DNA from: Luteitalea pratensis
GTDB lineage: Bacteria; Acidobacteriota; Vicinamibacteria; Vicinamibacterales; Vicinamibacteraceae
DNA length: 64,000 nucleotides
Assembly: GCF_001618865.1 (NCBI RefSeq)
Contig: NZ_CP015136.1
Span: 5,801,001 to 5,865,000 of the forward strand
Reading direction: 5' to 3'
Position numbers and translations under genes: made by a program. The notes beneath the pieces are model-generated. The model saw only the letters and a program-made list of their open reading frames with translations. It made no database searches and was not told where the DNA came from. Shown in pieces: positions 28,051 through 38,300 of the stretch (the first letter of the stretch is position 1; each line of letters starts with the position of its first letter).

Positions 28051-29235
28051 GTGACCGCGCCGGCACTGCGAACTGCACGGATGGATCGCCTCGAGACGCT
28101 CTCGCTCTCAGTGCTCCTGTGCTTTGTCGCCGCGCTGCAGCTGTCGGTGGCGGCCTCGGGCGTCCTGCTCGCCCTGACACTCCTCTGCTGGACCGCGCTC
28201 CTCGTGATGCGGGAGGAGCAGCTCGAGGTGCCCACGTTTTTCTGGCCCCTCGTCGCGTATGCCGCCGTCACCCTGATTTCCACGACCGCCTCGGTGGACC
28301 CCGCCGTCAGCCTGGTCGACTCCAAGCAGCTGGTGCTGTTCCTGATCGTGCCGCTGGTGTATCGCCTCGCGCGCGGTCATCGGGCGCACCTGTTCGCGTC
28401 GGTGATCATCGCCGTCGGCGCCGCCAGTGCCCTCGTCGGGCTGTTCCAGTACGGGTTCCTGCATTTCGACAACCTCGGTCGTCGTCCGCAGGGCGCGCTC
28501 ACCCACTACATGACGTATTCGGGCGCGCTCATGATCGTGGCCTGCGTCGCGGCCGCGCGCCTGCTGTTCGGCGGCAGGGATCGCGTCTGGCCACTGCTGG
28601 TGCTGCCGGCCGTGCTCGTCGCCCTCGGACTCACGTTCACGCGCAGCGCGTGGGTCGGCGTCTGCATCGGCATGGCGGTACTGTTGGCGCTGCGTGACCG
28701 CCGCCTCGTGGCCGCTGTCCCCCTCGTGCTTGCCATGGCCGTGGTCCTCGCGCCGAGCAGCATCACCGACCGCGTCTACTCGATCTTCGATCTCAAGGAC
28801 CCGACCAACCGCGATCGCTTCGCCATGCTGAAGTCGGGCGCGGCGATGGTCGAGGACCACCCGCTGACGGGCGTCGGCCCCGACCAGGTCAAGGCCGTCT
28901 ACCAGCAGTACCGCGTGCCGGAGTCGGTACAGCCATTGAACGTGCACCTGCACAACGTGCCGATGCAGATCGCCGCCGAGCGCGGGCTACCGGCACTGCT
29001 GGTGTGGCTCTGGTTCATCGCCGCGGTCGCGCGCGACCTGTACCGCCGCGTCCAGCACCGGACTGGCGTCACCCGGGCACTCGCGGCGGGCGCCCTCGCC
29101 TCGCTGTTCGCCATGCTCGGGGCCGGCCTGTTCGAGTACAACTTCGGCGACTCCGAGTTCCTGATGCTCCTGCTCGTGGTGCTCACGCTGCCCTTTGCGG
29201 CCGAGCGCCCGGAGTCGGTCCCCCGGCATCTGTGA
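28051..29235 (+). CDS. O-antigen ligase/polymerase family membrane protein
   Basis: This 394-residue protein has about ten to twelve membrane segments and a large periplasmic loop of Wzy_C/WaaL type. Loop residues include LTFTRSAWVGVC, the MLKSGAAMVEDHPLTGVGPD segment and LNVHLHNVPMQIAAERG. WaaL-type ligases join O-antigen to lipid A-core. It follows the GT9 gene by 19 bases and precedes the heptose kinase, fitting LPS assembly. GTG 28051 is a tentative start; ATG 28081 is possible. Confidence 0.8.
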   Translation: MTAPALRTARMDRLETLSLSVLLCFVAALQLSVAASGVLLALTLLCWTALLVMREEQLEVPTFFWPLVAYAAVTLISTTASVDPAVSLVDSKQLVLFLIVPLVYRLARGHRAHLFASVIIAVGAASALVGLFQYGFLHFDNLGRRPQGALTHYMTYSGALMIVACVAAARLLFGGRDRVWPLLVLPAVLVALGLTFTRSAWVGVCIGMAVLLALRDRRLVAAVPLVLAMAVVLAPSSITDRVYSIFDLKDPTNRDRFAMLKSGAAMVEDHPLTGVGPDQVKAVYQQYRVPESVQPLNVHLHNVPMQIAAERGLPALLVWLWFIAAVARDLYRRVQHRTGVTRALAAGALASLFAMLGAGLFEYNFGDSEFLMLLLVVLTLPFAAERPESVPRHL

Positions 29236-29260
29236 GCCGCCTTCGCCAAGGCTACGGCGC
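29236..29260. repeat. Palindromic element, CCTTCGCCAAGGCTACGG class
   Basis: The sequence right after the ligase stop contains GCCGCCTTCGCCAAGGCTAC and a GGCGC end that can pair with GCGCC-like bases. The same core recurs inverted at 39541-39563 and, inside genes, at 42383 and 24088. Confidence 0.65.
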
Positions 29261-29284
29261 CCGCTCATTCCTTACCAGCCGGTC

Positions 29285-30283
29285 GTGACTCACGCCATCG
29301 GTCAGGCCCGCGCACGATCGCTGATCCACGATTTCTCCGGGCGCCGCGTGGTCGTCGTCGGCGACGTGATGCTCGACCACTTCCTGTTCGGGCGTGTGCA
29401 GCGGCTGTCGCCGGAGGCTCCCGTCCCGATCGTCGAGTACGACCATGACGACTACCGTCCCGGCGGGGCCGCCAATGTGGCCATGAACCTCGCGGCACTA
29501 GGCGCGTCGGTGTCGCTGATTGGTGTCGTCGGGGCCGACGACTCGGCCGGAGGCTTGCAACAACTCCTGGCCGACGGCAGCGTCGACGTCACCGACCTGG
29601 TCACCGACGACACCCGTCGCACGACACGCAAGTTGCGAATCGTGACGCAACGCCAGCAGCAGGTCGCGCGGGTGGATTTCGAGAACGACGCGGATATCAA
29701 TGGCGCTGTTGCCGACCAGGTGAAAGCCGCCATCGACGCCAGGTGCGCCGACGCCGACATCGTGCTCGTGTCCGACTACCTCAAGGGCGTCGTCACGAGC
29801 GTCACGATGGCTGCCGTCGTTCAGGCCGCGGCGCCCCGACGGATCGCGGTGCTCGTGGACCCGAAGATTCCACACCTGGATCTGTATCGGGGCGTCACGC
29901 TCGTGACCCCGAACCAGGTGGAGGCCGAGACCGCCACGCACGCGCGTATTCGTACCGATAGCGAGGCCCGCGACGCTGCGAGGCGCCTCCGCGAACGACT
30001 GGAGTGCGCGTCGGTGGTCATCACGCGCGGCGAGCAGGGCATGTGGGTGCTCGATGGGAGCACCACGCCGGCGACCGAGGCCAACTTCGCCGCGACCGCG
30101 CTGGAAGTGTCGGACGTGACCGGCGCGGGCGACACCGTGATCGGCACACTCGCTCTCGCTCTCGCGGCGAAAGCGTCGCTGGTCGAAGCCGCCCAGCTCG
30201 CCACTCTCGCCGCTGGCGTCGCCGTCAGCCGGTTCGGTCCGGTAGCAGTCACCCGAGACGAGCTCCTGGCTCGGCTCGCGTAA
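29285..30283 (+). CDS. rfaE1: D-glycero-beta-D-manno-heptose-7-phosphate kinase (HldE kinase domain / RfaE1)
   Basis: This 332-residue PfkB-family kinase makes heptose-1,7-bisphosphate, the step between GmhA and GmhB. It has VVVVGDVMLDHFLFGRVQRL, RPGGAANVAMNLAALGA and the catalytic DVTGAGDTVIG. The C-terminal nucleotidyltransferase domain of HldE is absent, so the adenylyltransferase must be a separate gene. GTG 29285 is inferred as the start. gmhA and gmhB are 31 kb away in this window. The stop TAA at 30281 is the first element of a repeat array. Confidence 0.88.
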   Translation: MTHAIGQARARSLIHDFSGRRVVVVGDVMLDHFLFGRVQRLSPEAPVPIVEYDHDDYRPGGAANVAMNLAALGASVSLIGVVGADDSAGGLQQLLADGSVDVTDLVTDDTRRTTRKLRIVTQRQQQVARVDFENDADINGAVADQVKAAIDARCADADIVLVSDYLKGVVTSVTMAAVVQAAAPRRIAVLVDPKIPHLDLYRGVTLVTPNQVEAETATHARIRTDSEARDAARRLRERLECASVVITRGEQGMWVLDGSTTPATEANFAATALEVSDVTGAGDTVIGTLALALAAKASLVEAAQLATLAAGVAVSRFGPVAVTRDELLARLA

Positions 30284-30399
30284 TTTCAAAATTTCAGAAT
30301 TTCCGAATTTTCACCACTGCGAAAGTGATGCCCCGGAGGTTGACAGTCGTGAGGCGGTCCTGCAATTCCTGCAATTCCTGCAATTCTGAAATTTCAGGT
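30282..30399. repeat. Inverted 8-9-base arrays (AATTTCAG family) between rfaE1 and purH
   Basis: The left arm 30282-30314 has AATTTCA-type units; the right arm 30359-30399 has opposite-sense units (three copies of CAATTCCTG, then CAATTCTGA). The core is about 44 bases and has no gene. It lies between convergent genes and could also act as a transcription end point. Confidence 0.65.
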
Positions 30400-30401
30400 T
30401 C

Positions 30402-31994
30402 TTAGTGCCTGAAGTGCCGCCGCCCGGTGAATACCATGGTGATCCCGTGCTCGTCGGCTGCCTCGATCACTTCCTGATCGCGCACTGACCCGCCCGGCTG
30501 CACCACCGCCGTGGCGCCGGCCGCCGCGACGGCGTCCAGCCCGTCACGGAACGGGAAGAACGCATCCGAGGCCACCACCGATCCGCCCAGGTTCCCGTCG
30601 CCCGCCTTCATGATCGCCACCTTCACCGAGTCGACGCGGCTCATCTGGCCCGCGCCGACACCCAGGGTGCGGTCCGCCGAGGCAAACAGGATCGTGTTGG
30701 ACTTGACGTGCGCGCAGACACGCCAGGCGAAGCGGAGCGCCTGCCACTCGTCGGCGGTGGGCTGCCGTTTCGTGACCACCGTGAGCTCACCCTCAGGCCC
30801 CCACGCCGCGCGGGCCTCGATGACGCGGTCGCGCTGCTGCACCAGTGACGCACCGAGGATCGACCGCCACTCGAGCGATGCCGCCGACGCCAGCGCCGCA
30901 AAGTCCGCGGTGACGACTCGCAGGTTGGCCTTCCTGGCGAGAATGGCCCTCGCGGCGTCGTCGACGTCCGGTGCCACCACCGCCTCGATGAAGGTCGACA
31001 CGATCGCCTCCGCAGTCGCGGCATCGAGCGTGCGATTGAGGCCGATGATGCCGCCGAAGGCCGACAGCGGATCCGCCTCACGGGCGCGAACGTAGGCGTC
31101 TGCCGCATCGGCACCCGTCGCCACGCCGCACGGGTTCGTGTGCTTGATCACGCTGGCGGCAGGTTCTGTGAACTCGAGGACGATGCGCGCGGCGGCGTCG
31201 AGGTCGAGGAGATTGGTGAAGCTGAGCTCCTTGCCCTGGTGGATGGTCACGTTGCCGAAGCCGGTCGGACCATCCGCGTACCACGCCGCGGGCTGGTGCG
31301 GGTTCTCCCCGTACCGCAAGACGCGGATGCGGGAAAGGGTCCGGGTGACCTGCTCCGGGAACGTCTCGCGTTCGTCGGCCGGGATGCGCGTGCCGCCATC
31401 GTCGGCCATCGCCACGTGCGCGAGTTCGGCGGCGATCATCTGGTCGTACGCCCCGGTATGCGCGAAGGCCTTGCGGGCCAGTTCGAAGCGGAGGGACTGG
31501 GGCACGGCCGTGGCGCCGCCGGCAAGGGCCTCGAGCACGCGCGGGTAGTCGACCGGGTCGACGAGAACCAGTACGTCGCGGAAGTTCTTGGCTCCCGCGC
31601 GCACCATGCCGGGACCGCCGATGTCGATCTGCTCGATCAGCCCCGGGACCGTCGTCGCCGGGTCGGCTGCCGCCTTCGCGAACGGATAGAGATTGACGAC
31701 CACCAGATCGATCAACGGGATGCCGTGTTCGGCCAGCGATGCGAGATGACCGGGCTTGTCGCGCCGCGCCAGGATGCCGCCGTGTACCCGCGGGTGCAGT
31801 GTCTTGACGCGGCCGTCGAGCATTTCGGGAAAGCCCGTGACCTCGGATACCTGCGTCACGGCGAGGCCGTCGGCCTCGAGCGACTTCGCGGTACCGCCGG
31901 TGGACAGCAGTTGGTAACCGAGGTCCGCCAGGCCGCGCGCGAAGGGCGCCAGGCCGGTCTTGTCGGACACACTGATCAGGGCGTAGGAAGGCAT
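30402..31994 (-). CDS. purH: Bifunctional AICAR formyltransferase/IMP cyclohydrolase
   Basis: PurH performs the last two steps of IMP synthesis. The 530-residue product has an N-terminal cyclohydrolase domain ([52 protein letters not shown]) and a C-terminal formyltransferase domain with the key Lys-His in [11 protein letters not shown] and [12 protein letters not shown]. The start is ATG 31994. It is convergent with rfaE1 and divergent from the cold-shock gene. Confidence 0.97.
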   Translation of the reverse strand: MPSYALISVSDKTGLAPFARGLADLGYQLLSTGGTAKSLEADGLAVTQVSEVTGFPEMLDGRVKTLHPRVHGGILARRDKPGHLASLAEHGIPLIDLVVVNLYPFAKAAADPATTVPGLIEQIDIGGPGMVRAGAKNFRDVLVLVDPVDYPRVLEALAGGATAVPQSLRFELARKAFAHTGAYDQMIAAELAHVAMADDGGTRIPADERETFPEQVTRTLSRIRVLRYGENPHQPAAWYADGPTGFGNVTIHQGKELSFTNLLDLDAAARIVLEFTEPAASVIKHTNPCGVATGADAADAYVRAREADPLSAFGGIIGLNRTLDAATAEAIVSTFIEAVVAPDVDDAARAILARKANLRVVTADFAALASAASLEWRSILGASLVQQRDRVIEARAAWGPEGELTVVTKRQPTADEWQALRFAWRVCAHVKSNTILFASADRTLGVGAGQMSRVDSVKVAIMKAGDGNLGGSVVASDAFFPFRDGLDAVAAAGATAVVQPGGSVRDQEVIEAADEHGITMVFTGRRHFRH

Positions 31995-32022
31995 ATCGTT
32001 CGAAAGTAGACGTTTACGTGGC

Positions 32023-32052
32023 TTGACACGGCTGAGCCGGCGTGTCTATTCT
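32023..32052 (+). promoter_or_regulatory. Promoter of the cold-shock gene
   Basis: TTGACA, an 18-base spacer and TATTCT form a near-consensus promoter. The start would be near 32058, leaving a leader of about 120 bases before the ATG at 32179. Long leaders are typical of cold-shock genes and control their translation. Confidence 0.7.
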
Positions 32053-32178
32053 TGCCGCCGCCGGACTCCAGATGAGCAAAAGTTGCAGGTTTCCGGTGCA
32101 ACCGTACGCCTGGGCCTTGGCGGCCGAGCGTACCTTCTGCCGGTCCGCACCGGCGGCGAAGCAAGGCAGGTCAGCACC

Positions 32179-32388
32179 ATGGAACGCATCACGGGCAAGG
32201 TCAAGTGGTTCAACAACGCCAAGGGTTACGGTTTCATCGAGCGCGAATCGGGTAGTGACGTGTTCGTGCACTTCTCCGCCATTCAGGGCGCCGGCTTCCG
32301 GACACTGGAGGAGGGGCAGCCGGTGGAGTTCGAGATCGTCGACGGTCCGAAGGGACCGCAAGCCGGCAACGTGACGAAAGCCGGCTAG
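32179..32388 (+). CDS. Cold-shock domain protein (CspA family)
   Basis: This 69-residue single cold-shock domain is an RNA/ssDNA-binding chaperone. It contains [16 protein letters not shown] (RNP1-type KGYGFIE) and [20 protein letters not shown], ending in a short KAG tail. ATG 32179 gives the standard length. A promoter with a 120-base leader lies upstream. A GTGGGCG/CGCCCAC hairpin at about 32402-32428, without a T-run, follows the gene. Confidence 0.95.
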   Translation: MERITGKVKWFNNAKGYGFIERESGSDVFVHFSAIQGAGFRTLEEGQPVEFEIVDGPKGPQAGNVTKAG

Positions 32389-32466
32389 CCGCTGACCGAC
32401 ACCGTGGGCGGCCGGCACGGCGCCCACGAACCCCGCCCACCGTCGCTGCCAACCCGCGGAGCTTGC

Positions 32467-33060
32467 CTACCCGCCGTGGTCATCGTCGGCCGGCGGCCTG
32501 ACGGCCCTCGCCGAGAGGTTCACCTTTCCTGCCTGCCGAGTCACCCGGAACCAGACCTGGTCCCCCGGATGCCTGTCCTGGAGCGCCTTCACCTGCTCGC
32601 GCACCAGCGTTGCGAATCTGTGGAAGGGCACCACCTCGTGGCCCTCGTCGCGCCTCGCGTCCATGAGCGCGTCGTACAGGTCACGCAGCTTGTCCATCTC
32701 CTGCACCGGGTCGCGGAACGCCGTCGCGTGGACGACCTCGTCTGACGCCGGCGCCGGGACCGCCGGCGGCTGGCGCATGAACGGACCGCCACGCCCCTCT
32801 TCGCGTGCCCGTACGCCGCGGTCCCACAGATCCGAGAACGAGGAGTAACGGGCCTGCAGGGTCGTGAACTGGAAGCGGGTGACCGGGCTGTCGAACGGCG
32901 TACGGCCGAAGCGCTTGAACGCACGCTCGAGGGCGGCGCGGCTCTCGATGGGCGGACGGCCGGTCCGTCCCGAGAAGTACATCGTGTACTCGGCCTCCAC
33001 CTTCTTCAAATGGACGGCCAGGGCCTGCAGTTCGCGTTCGAGAGCGCTGGGTGGGGGCAC
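32467..33060 (-). CDS. Unrecognised soluble protein, 197 residues
   Basis: The product begins PPPSALERELQALAVHLKKV and is helical at the N-terminus. A basic middle region reads SRAALERAFKRFGRTPFDSP, then a Pro/Ala linker (QPPAVPAPASDE) leads to a second helical part (DPVQEMDKLRDLYDALMDAR) and a C-terminal strand-rich end. No membrane segment or catalytic motif is seen. GTG 33060 is the best start. Codon bias supports a real gene. It lies 40 bases downstream of another unknown gene and may be co-transcribed. Function is not known to me. Confidence 0.7.
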   Translation of the reverse strand: MPPPSALERELQALAVHLKKVEAEYTMYFSGRTGRPPIESRAALERAFKRFGRTPFDSPVTRFQFTTLQARYSSFSDLWDRGVRAREEGRGGPFMRQPPAVPAPASDEVVHATAFRDPVQEMDKLRDLYDALMDARRDEGHEVVPFHRFATLVREQVKALQDRHPGDQVWFRVTRQAGKVNLSARAVRPPADDDHGG

Positions 33061-33100
33061 GGGAGCGGGGCTCCAGGAATCGACGCCTCGGCAGGCCGCC

Positions 33101-33550
33101 TCAACGCGGCAGAAGGAACCAGCTGAGCGGGAGCCACAACTCGCGCGCGAAGGGCACGGGGCGATCGTCCACCAGCACCTCGCAGCCCGGGTGCTGGGCA
33201 GCGATCACGAACAGGTCACGCATGCGTGCGACGTCGGATGGATAGAACCGGGCGCGGATGCGGAACTGATCGCCGGTCCCCACCTCGCGATACTCGGCCG
33301 ACTGCCGGGCCAGTTCGATGGCACGCTCGTAATCGGGTCCGTCGAAGCGCGGGAACACCAGCGTGAACGAGAACGGGATGTCCGCAGCGCCGTACAGCGC
33401 CGTCCGCAGATCGGGGTCGAGTGCCGCGAGTTCTTCCGGCGTCGGTTGCTCGGTGAGCTCGACGTACGGCCAGAAATGCTCCTGCGGCTGGTAGTCCGGG
33501 AGGGCCGCGGGGCGCTCGGCGGGGACGGTCGTCTTGGCAGTGTCGGTCAT
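33101..33550 (-). CDS. Unrecognised protein, 149 residues
   Basis: From ATG 33550 the product reads MTDTAKTTVPAERPAALPDY and continues PQEHFWPYVELTEQPTPEEL, DPDLRTALYGAADIPFSFTL. Later stretches are FPRFDGPDYERAIELARQSA and RIRARFYPSDVARMRDLFVI, an alternation of strand and helix. The tail is WLPLSWFLLPR. No signal peptide is evident. In-frame sequence upstream of ATG 33550 overlaps selA and is not used. The gene is divergent from selA. Confidence 0.7.
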   Translation of the reverse strand: MTDTAKTTVPAERPAALPDYQPQEHFWPYVELTEQPTPEELAALDPDLRTALYGAADIPFSFTLVFPRFDGPDYERAIELARQSAEYREVGTGDQFRIRARFYPSDVARMRDLFVIAAQHPGCEVLVDDRPVPFARELWLPLSWFLLPR

Positions 33551-33641
33551 GCGCAGCGGCGGCCATCGAACCCGGCCATACGGGCACGAGCGGTCGGCAT
33601 CGCGGGAAGGGACCCGCGGGTCGCAATGGTAGCATCGCGGC

Positions 33642-35051
33642 GTGTCCCGGGCGCGCGTCATCCCTGCGGTCGATCACCTGCTGGGGCTGTCCGAGGTACA
33701 GGCGCTGGCAACCATGCATGGCACGCGGCGGGTGCGCCAGGCCCTCGACGCGGAGGTGTCCCGCCTGCGCACGGAACTTGTCGCGGGGCAGGCCGAGGCC
33801 GGCACGCGCGAGTTCGCCGCCACATTGCTGGTCGAGAGGCTGGCCGCCACACTGGCCGCGACTCGCGACCCGTCGCTCAAGGCCGTCATCAACGCCACCG
33901 GGGTCGTGATCCACACGAACCTCGGACGAGCGCCGCTCTCGCGCGACGCGCTCGCGGCGATGCACCGGGTGGGCGCCGGTTACAGCAACCTCGAGGTCGA
34001 CCTGCAGACCGGGCAACGCGGCTCGCGGCATGTCCACCTCGACGCGGCGTTGCGTGACGCCACCGGCGCGGACGCGGGTGTCGCCACCAACAACACGGCG
34101 GCGGGGCTGACGCTGGCACTCGCTGCGATCGCGAGCGGCCGCGAGGTCATCATCAGCCGCGGCGAGCTCGTGGAGATCGGCGGCGGCTTCCGTGTGCCCG
34201 AGATCCTCAGGGGTTCGGGTGCGCACTTGCGCGAAGTCGGCACCACCAATCGCACGAGGGTCGCCGACTACGCCGCCGCGATCTCGGATCGCACCGCGGC
34301 AATCCTGCGCGTCCACCCGTCGAATTTCCGCATGGACGGCTTCACCGAGAGACCCGCCCTCGCCGACCTCGCGGCCGTGGCGACGCGATTCGGTGTCCCA
34401 CTCGTCGAGGACCAGGGCTCGGGATGGCTCGGGTTCGATCTGTTCGCCGCCGACGCCTTCCCGCCGCAGGCACGCGCAGTGCTATCGCGCGAGCCGGCGG
34501 TGCGCGACAGCGTGCGCGATGGCGCTGCCCTGGTCGCATTCAGTGGCGACAAGCTGCTTGGAGGACCGCAAGCAGGCCTGCTGGTCGGACGCGCCGACCT
34601 CGTCGCCACCATCCGGCAGCATCCGCTGATGCGCGCCGTGCGCGTCGACAAGGTGACCTATGCGGGACTCGAGGCGACACTGCGTGCGTTCACGAGCGGC
34701 CGGGCCGCCGACGACGTGCCGGTGATGCGGATGCTGGCACTCCCGTTCGACGTCATTGCCGCGCGCGCGGACGCCATGGTCACCCGGCTGCGATCGGCTG
34801 GCGTCGCGTGCGAGGCGGCAGACGGCGCGTCGACGGTGGGCGGTGGCAGCCTGCCCGGCGAAACCCTCCCGACGCGCCTGGTGCGGGTCGAGTCGACATC
34901 TCCGGACCGGCTCCTCGCCGCCCTGCGTCAGGGCCGGACCGTCGTGGTCGCCCGCATCGCCGACGATCGTGTCTGTCTCGACCCGCGAACCGTTGCCGAA
35001 GATGATGACGACGCGCTTGCCGCCACCGTCGGCATCGCGATGCAGGCCTGA
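33642..35051 (+). CDS. selA: L-seryl-tRNA(Sec) selenium transferase
   Basis: SelA is a PLP enzyme that converts Ser-tRNA(Sec) to Sec-tRNA(Sec). The 469-residue product has the family N-terminus with PAVDHLLGLSEVQAL, INATGVVIHTNLGRAPLS, TNNTAAGLTLAL, VEDQGSGWLGFDLF and the PLP lysine in FSGDKLLGGPQAG. GTG 33642 follows TAGCAT (33630-33635) by 6 bases, consistent with a leaderless transcript; a perfect palindrome GACCCGCGGGTC lies at 33611-33622. No selB or selD lies next to it and no tRNA-Sec is in the window. Confidence 0.93.
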   Translation: MSRARVIPAVDHLLGLSEVQALATMHGTRRVRQALDAEVSRLRTELVAGQAEAGTREFAATLLVERLAATLAATRDPSLKAVINATGVVIHTNLGRAPLSRDALAAMHRVGAGYSNLEVDLQTGQRGSRHVHLDAALRDATGADAGVATNNTAAGLTLALAAIASGREVIISRGELVEIGGGFRVPEILRGSGAHLREVGTTNRTRVADYAAAISDRTAAILRVHPSNFRMDGFTERPALADLAAVATRFGVPLVEDQGSGWLGFDLFAADAFPPQARAVLSREPAVRDSVRDGAALVAFSGDKLLGGPQAGLLVGRADLVATIRQHPLMRAVRVDKVTYAGLEATLRAFTSGRAADDVPVMRMLALPFDVIAARADAMVTRLRSAGVACEAADGASTVGGGSLPGETLPTRLVRVESTSPDRLLAALRQGRTVVVARIADDRVCLDPRTVAEDDDDALAATVGIAMQA

Positions 35052-35055
35052 TCCT

Positions 35056-35362
35056 GAGAACGTCGGACGCCGAACGCCGAACGCCGAACGCCGAACAGCA
35101 AGGGCCACTAGGCTGACGACCCAAGGCCCAAGCCGATGGCCCAAGGTGTAGGCGTCGAGCTTGCTCGACGCGGGCGGCGTGTGGCTGACCGTCGACCTGA
35201 AGGTCGACGGCTACGTGAAAACGCGGAACGTCGAACGCTCAACGCCGAACAGCAACGTGAGAGGCTGAAGAGCCAGGGCCAAGCTCAAATTGTAGGCGTC
35301 GAGCTTGCTCTGCGCGGGCCACGGGCCGGCGAAGGCCGAAGGCCGATTGACGAAGGCCGTCA
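35056..35362. repeat. 308-base gap filled with two copies of a compound repeat plus a four-heptad module
   Basis: The selA to PhK-like gap has no gene. Two units of about 100-125 bases are arranged in tandem (35056-35180 and 35219-35312). Each runs GAACGCC heptads, AACAGCAA, a degenerate CCAAGG/AGCC stretch, and then the palindrome TGTAGGCGTCGAGCTTGCTC. Between them lies hairpin CCGTCGACCT/AGGTCGACGG followed by CTACG (about 35192-35217). At 35331-35362 the four-unit module GAAGGCC, GAAGGCC, GATTGAC, GAAGGCC provides the stop codon of the next gene. Confidence 0.8.
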
Positions 35363-38300
35363 TGCCGTTTCGAACCGGAGCAGGCTGCGCAGCGCGGTGA
35401 CCAGGAAGGTGCTCGTGCGCTCCGGCGCGCTGGCATAGAAGGCGGTCCAGGCGTCGGCCTTGTAGTCGTTGTAGCTCGCTTCGTGATCGGCGCGCTGATC
35501 GAGATACGCAAGGCGCACGGCGTGGCCGATCAGCGCGTCGAGCACACAGTCGTCTTCGATCTGCAGGCTGGGGTTCTGGCGAAAGAAGCTGGCCAGCACG
35601 CTGAGCGATTCGATGTTGAGCTGACGATACTCGGCCGCTCCAATCTTGTTGAGCAGATGCTCGAGCAAGAGCGCAAACGCCTTCTCGCCCGGCGTCATGT
35701 CACTGAGCACGACGCTGCTGCTCATGCGGTTCCGGCGCTCGAGCTTCTCGCCGATGATCAGCGCCGGCGCATGCCGGAAGATGTTCCACACGTCCGCGTA
35801 GAAGTGTGCCGGACGACGGTCGATGATGCCGCGAAGCTGCCGCCAGGCGAGCCAGCCCTCGCGCGGTGTTCGCAGCTTCTCCAGGCCCAGATCCTGCTTC
35901 CAATCGAGGGCGCCGCGAGCCGCCTGCGCCTGCAGCTGTTCGAGCTGCTGCGGCAGGTCCTCGATGGCCTGGTACTGCTCCAGCACGCCCTCGAGCCGCT
36001 GCTGGACCACTGACGGCGCCAGCGCCATCAACGCGTCGTACGCCTCACCCGTGCTGACGTCCTGCTCGCGAGCCAGTTGACTGGTGAGCAGCAGGATGAA
36101 GTGACTCACGCGTAATGTCAGCAACTCGCCAAGGAGCTCGGGCCGCTCCCTGATCAGGACCCCGAGGTACAGCAGGATCTCCTGCGTGAGCACACGGTCG
36201 CGCACATCGTCGCGACAGTAGGTGTTGATCTTCGCCAGCAGTTGGTGGTCCGGAAGCGGATGCGATATCAGCGAGTCGTCGCTATAGGCACGCCCGACCT
36301 GGATGTTCTTCTGCCGCACGAGGATCGCACCCACCGCGAGGTTCAGGTCGCCGTCCACCTTGCCGAGCAGGCCTGCCGCCCTGCGCAGGATGGCCCAGAG
36401 CCGCCGGCGCCCTGCCTGCTCGTACACTTCGTCGATCAGCTCCCGCACGGGTCCGGTGTCGCCGCGCATGCTGATCACGGCATCCAGGGACTGGATGCGG
36501 GCCAGTGCCGCGAGCAACTCGATCTGCTCGTAGAGGTTATCGGTATCGGCGAGACGCGCGATCAGGGACGCTGCGTCGGCCGTGGTGTCGATGGCGATCT
36601 CCGCCGTGGGGTCCAGCGGCCGCTGCGTCCCCGGCTCCGAGAGCACCGTCGTGCGGCCCATGCGCATGGCCAACGGCGCATCGGAAATCTCCAGCGCATG
36701 CAGATCGTCGATGCGTTCGACGTTTGCCGTGGGCATCAACTCGGCGAGGCGCCCGCGTCTCACAGGCACATCACCGACGCGGCCGAGGGCGACCTGCCGC
36801 ATCAAGCCATAGAACGAGGTGCGGTCGGCATCCAGCAGTTGGTGCGTGAGCAGTACCGTCACCGTCGGTCGACCCGAGAGCGTCCAGTTGCGATGCAGGT
36901 AGGCGAGCTCGCTCTCGAATCGGCGCAACAGGAAGTCCAGGTCGTAGGCGAGGAAGAACTCCTGCTGCAGGAAGAACGACGCCAGGCACACGCCTGTCCG
37001 GCCCCGCAGCCTGTAGAGCCGGCTGGTCGTCAGGCTCTTCAACGCACGCGCCGAACGTCCGGTCAGGCCCAGCGGCACATTGCTGCCCACTTCACCGTAT
37101 GCAAGCGCGATGTCGTGTGGCAGATAGACGGCCACCGGCTCGATGTCCTCGGGCGTCTCGGTGAGCACGCCGTGCTCGGCGAGGTCACTCTGCAACGCGG
37201 CATCCTCCGCCAGGAACACCAACTGCACCACGGGCGGAGGTGGCGCACGATGCCGGCGCCTTCCCAGCGGGTCGATGTCGTTGGCCAGGAGCACGTGGTC
37301 CTTCAACATGCGGCCGAGCAGGTACAGGCTCTGGGCCCAGACCAGCGGGACGTTGTCGTTGGCCCGGCGGGCCTGCGAGCCAGGGCTGGTCCTTTCGGCG
37401 GCGATGGCCTCGGCCGGCACGAAGTACAACTCCGGCAGGAGCCCGATGCCGTTGCGCTCGATCACGACCCCTCGCAGGCGCTCCTCGTACTGCACGGCCG
37501 ACTGCGTGTCGCCGCACATCAGGCTGTCGACCAGCAGGTACGTGAAGAACAGCGGCCACTCGGACTCGATGTGTGCAAACCGCTGCAGTTCCTCCTCCTC
37601 GTAGTGCAGGCGCCCCTCGGCCTCGAGCACGGTCTGATGTCCATCCCGGAGAAAGCGCTTGAGCCCGTAGCGGCCTGACAGCAGGCCGACGACTTCCGTT
37701 CTCACCCGATCGACGAGCGCAGCGTCGTGCACGGCGAACGCGGGATAGCCGATGACCGACAGCAGCGCCGCGTCGGTCTCCTTGGTGTTGGACTCGCGAG
37801 GGAGGATCGACAGGAGCGTCAGGTTCGCTTGCGCGATGTTGTCGGGCACGACGTGCAACACCGACTCCTGTGAACCGCGCGAGCCGAACAGGTTGAAGCC
37901 GGCCAGGGCCTCGAGCGCAGCCTTGGCCATGCCGACCGAGCTGGCGTTGATCTCGACGCTGCCGCGATTGAGCTTGTCGCCACGCTCCCAGATTCCATAG
38001 TCGGGAGTGCGGTAGGCACGTTCGATGTAGTAGACGAGGTTCTGGACGAAATTGACCTCGTCCAGCGTCCAGATCACCGAGAGCCCCGACGTGATCATCT
38101 GCGCGAGCATCAGCAGGTACAGCGACGTCGCGTCGATCTGCAGGTGGCCCCAGGCCGAGTCGCCGACGACGTGCGCACCGGTCTCGGTGTCGTACTTGGC
38201 GTGAAGGGCGTCCCTGGGGTCGCGACTGTACTTGAAGGCCTCGACCTTGCCGGCCTGGGCCATCATCGAGCGCAGGAGGCCGCGCATCAGATGGACAGTG

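Noticed and set aside
32402-32428. Terminator after the cold-shock gene
   Set aside because: A GTGGGCG/CGCCCAC hairpin exists but no T-run follows, so it is not called as a terminator.
32467-33550. Toxin-antitoxin pair formed by the two unknown genes
   Set aside because: Sizes (197 and 149 residues) and lack of nuclease or DNA-binding motifs do not support it.
33551-33661. N-terminal extension of the 149-residue unknown protein
   Set aside because: It would overlap the selA start and its composition (Arg/Pro/Cys-rich) differs from the rest; ATG 33550 is a natural start.
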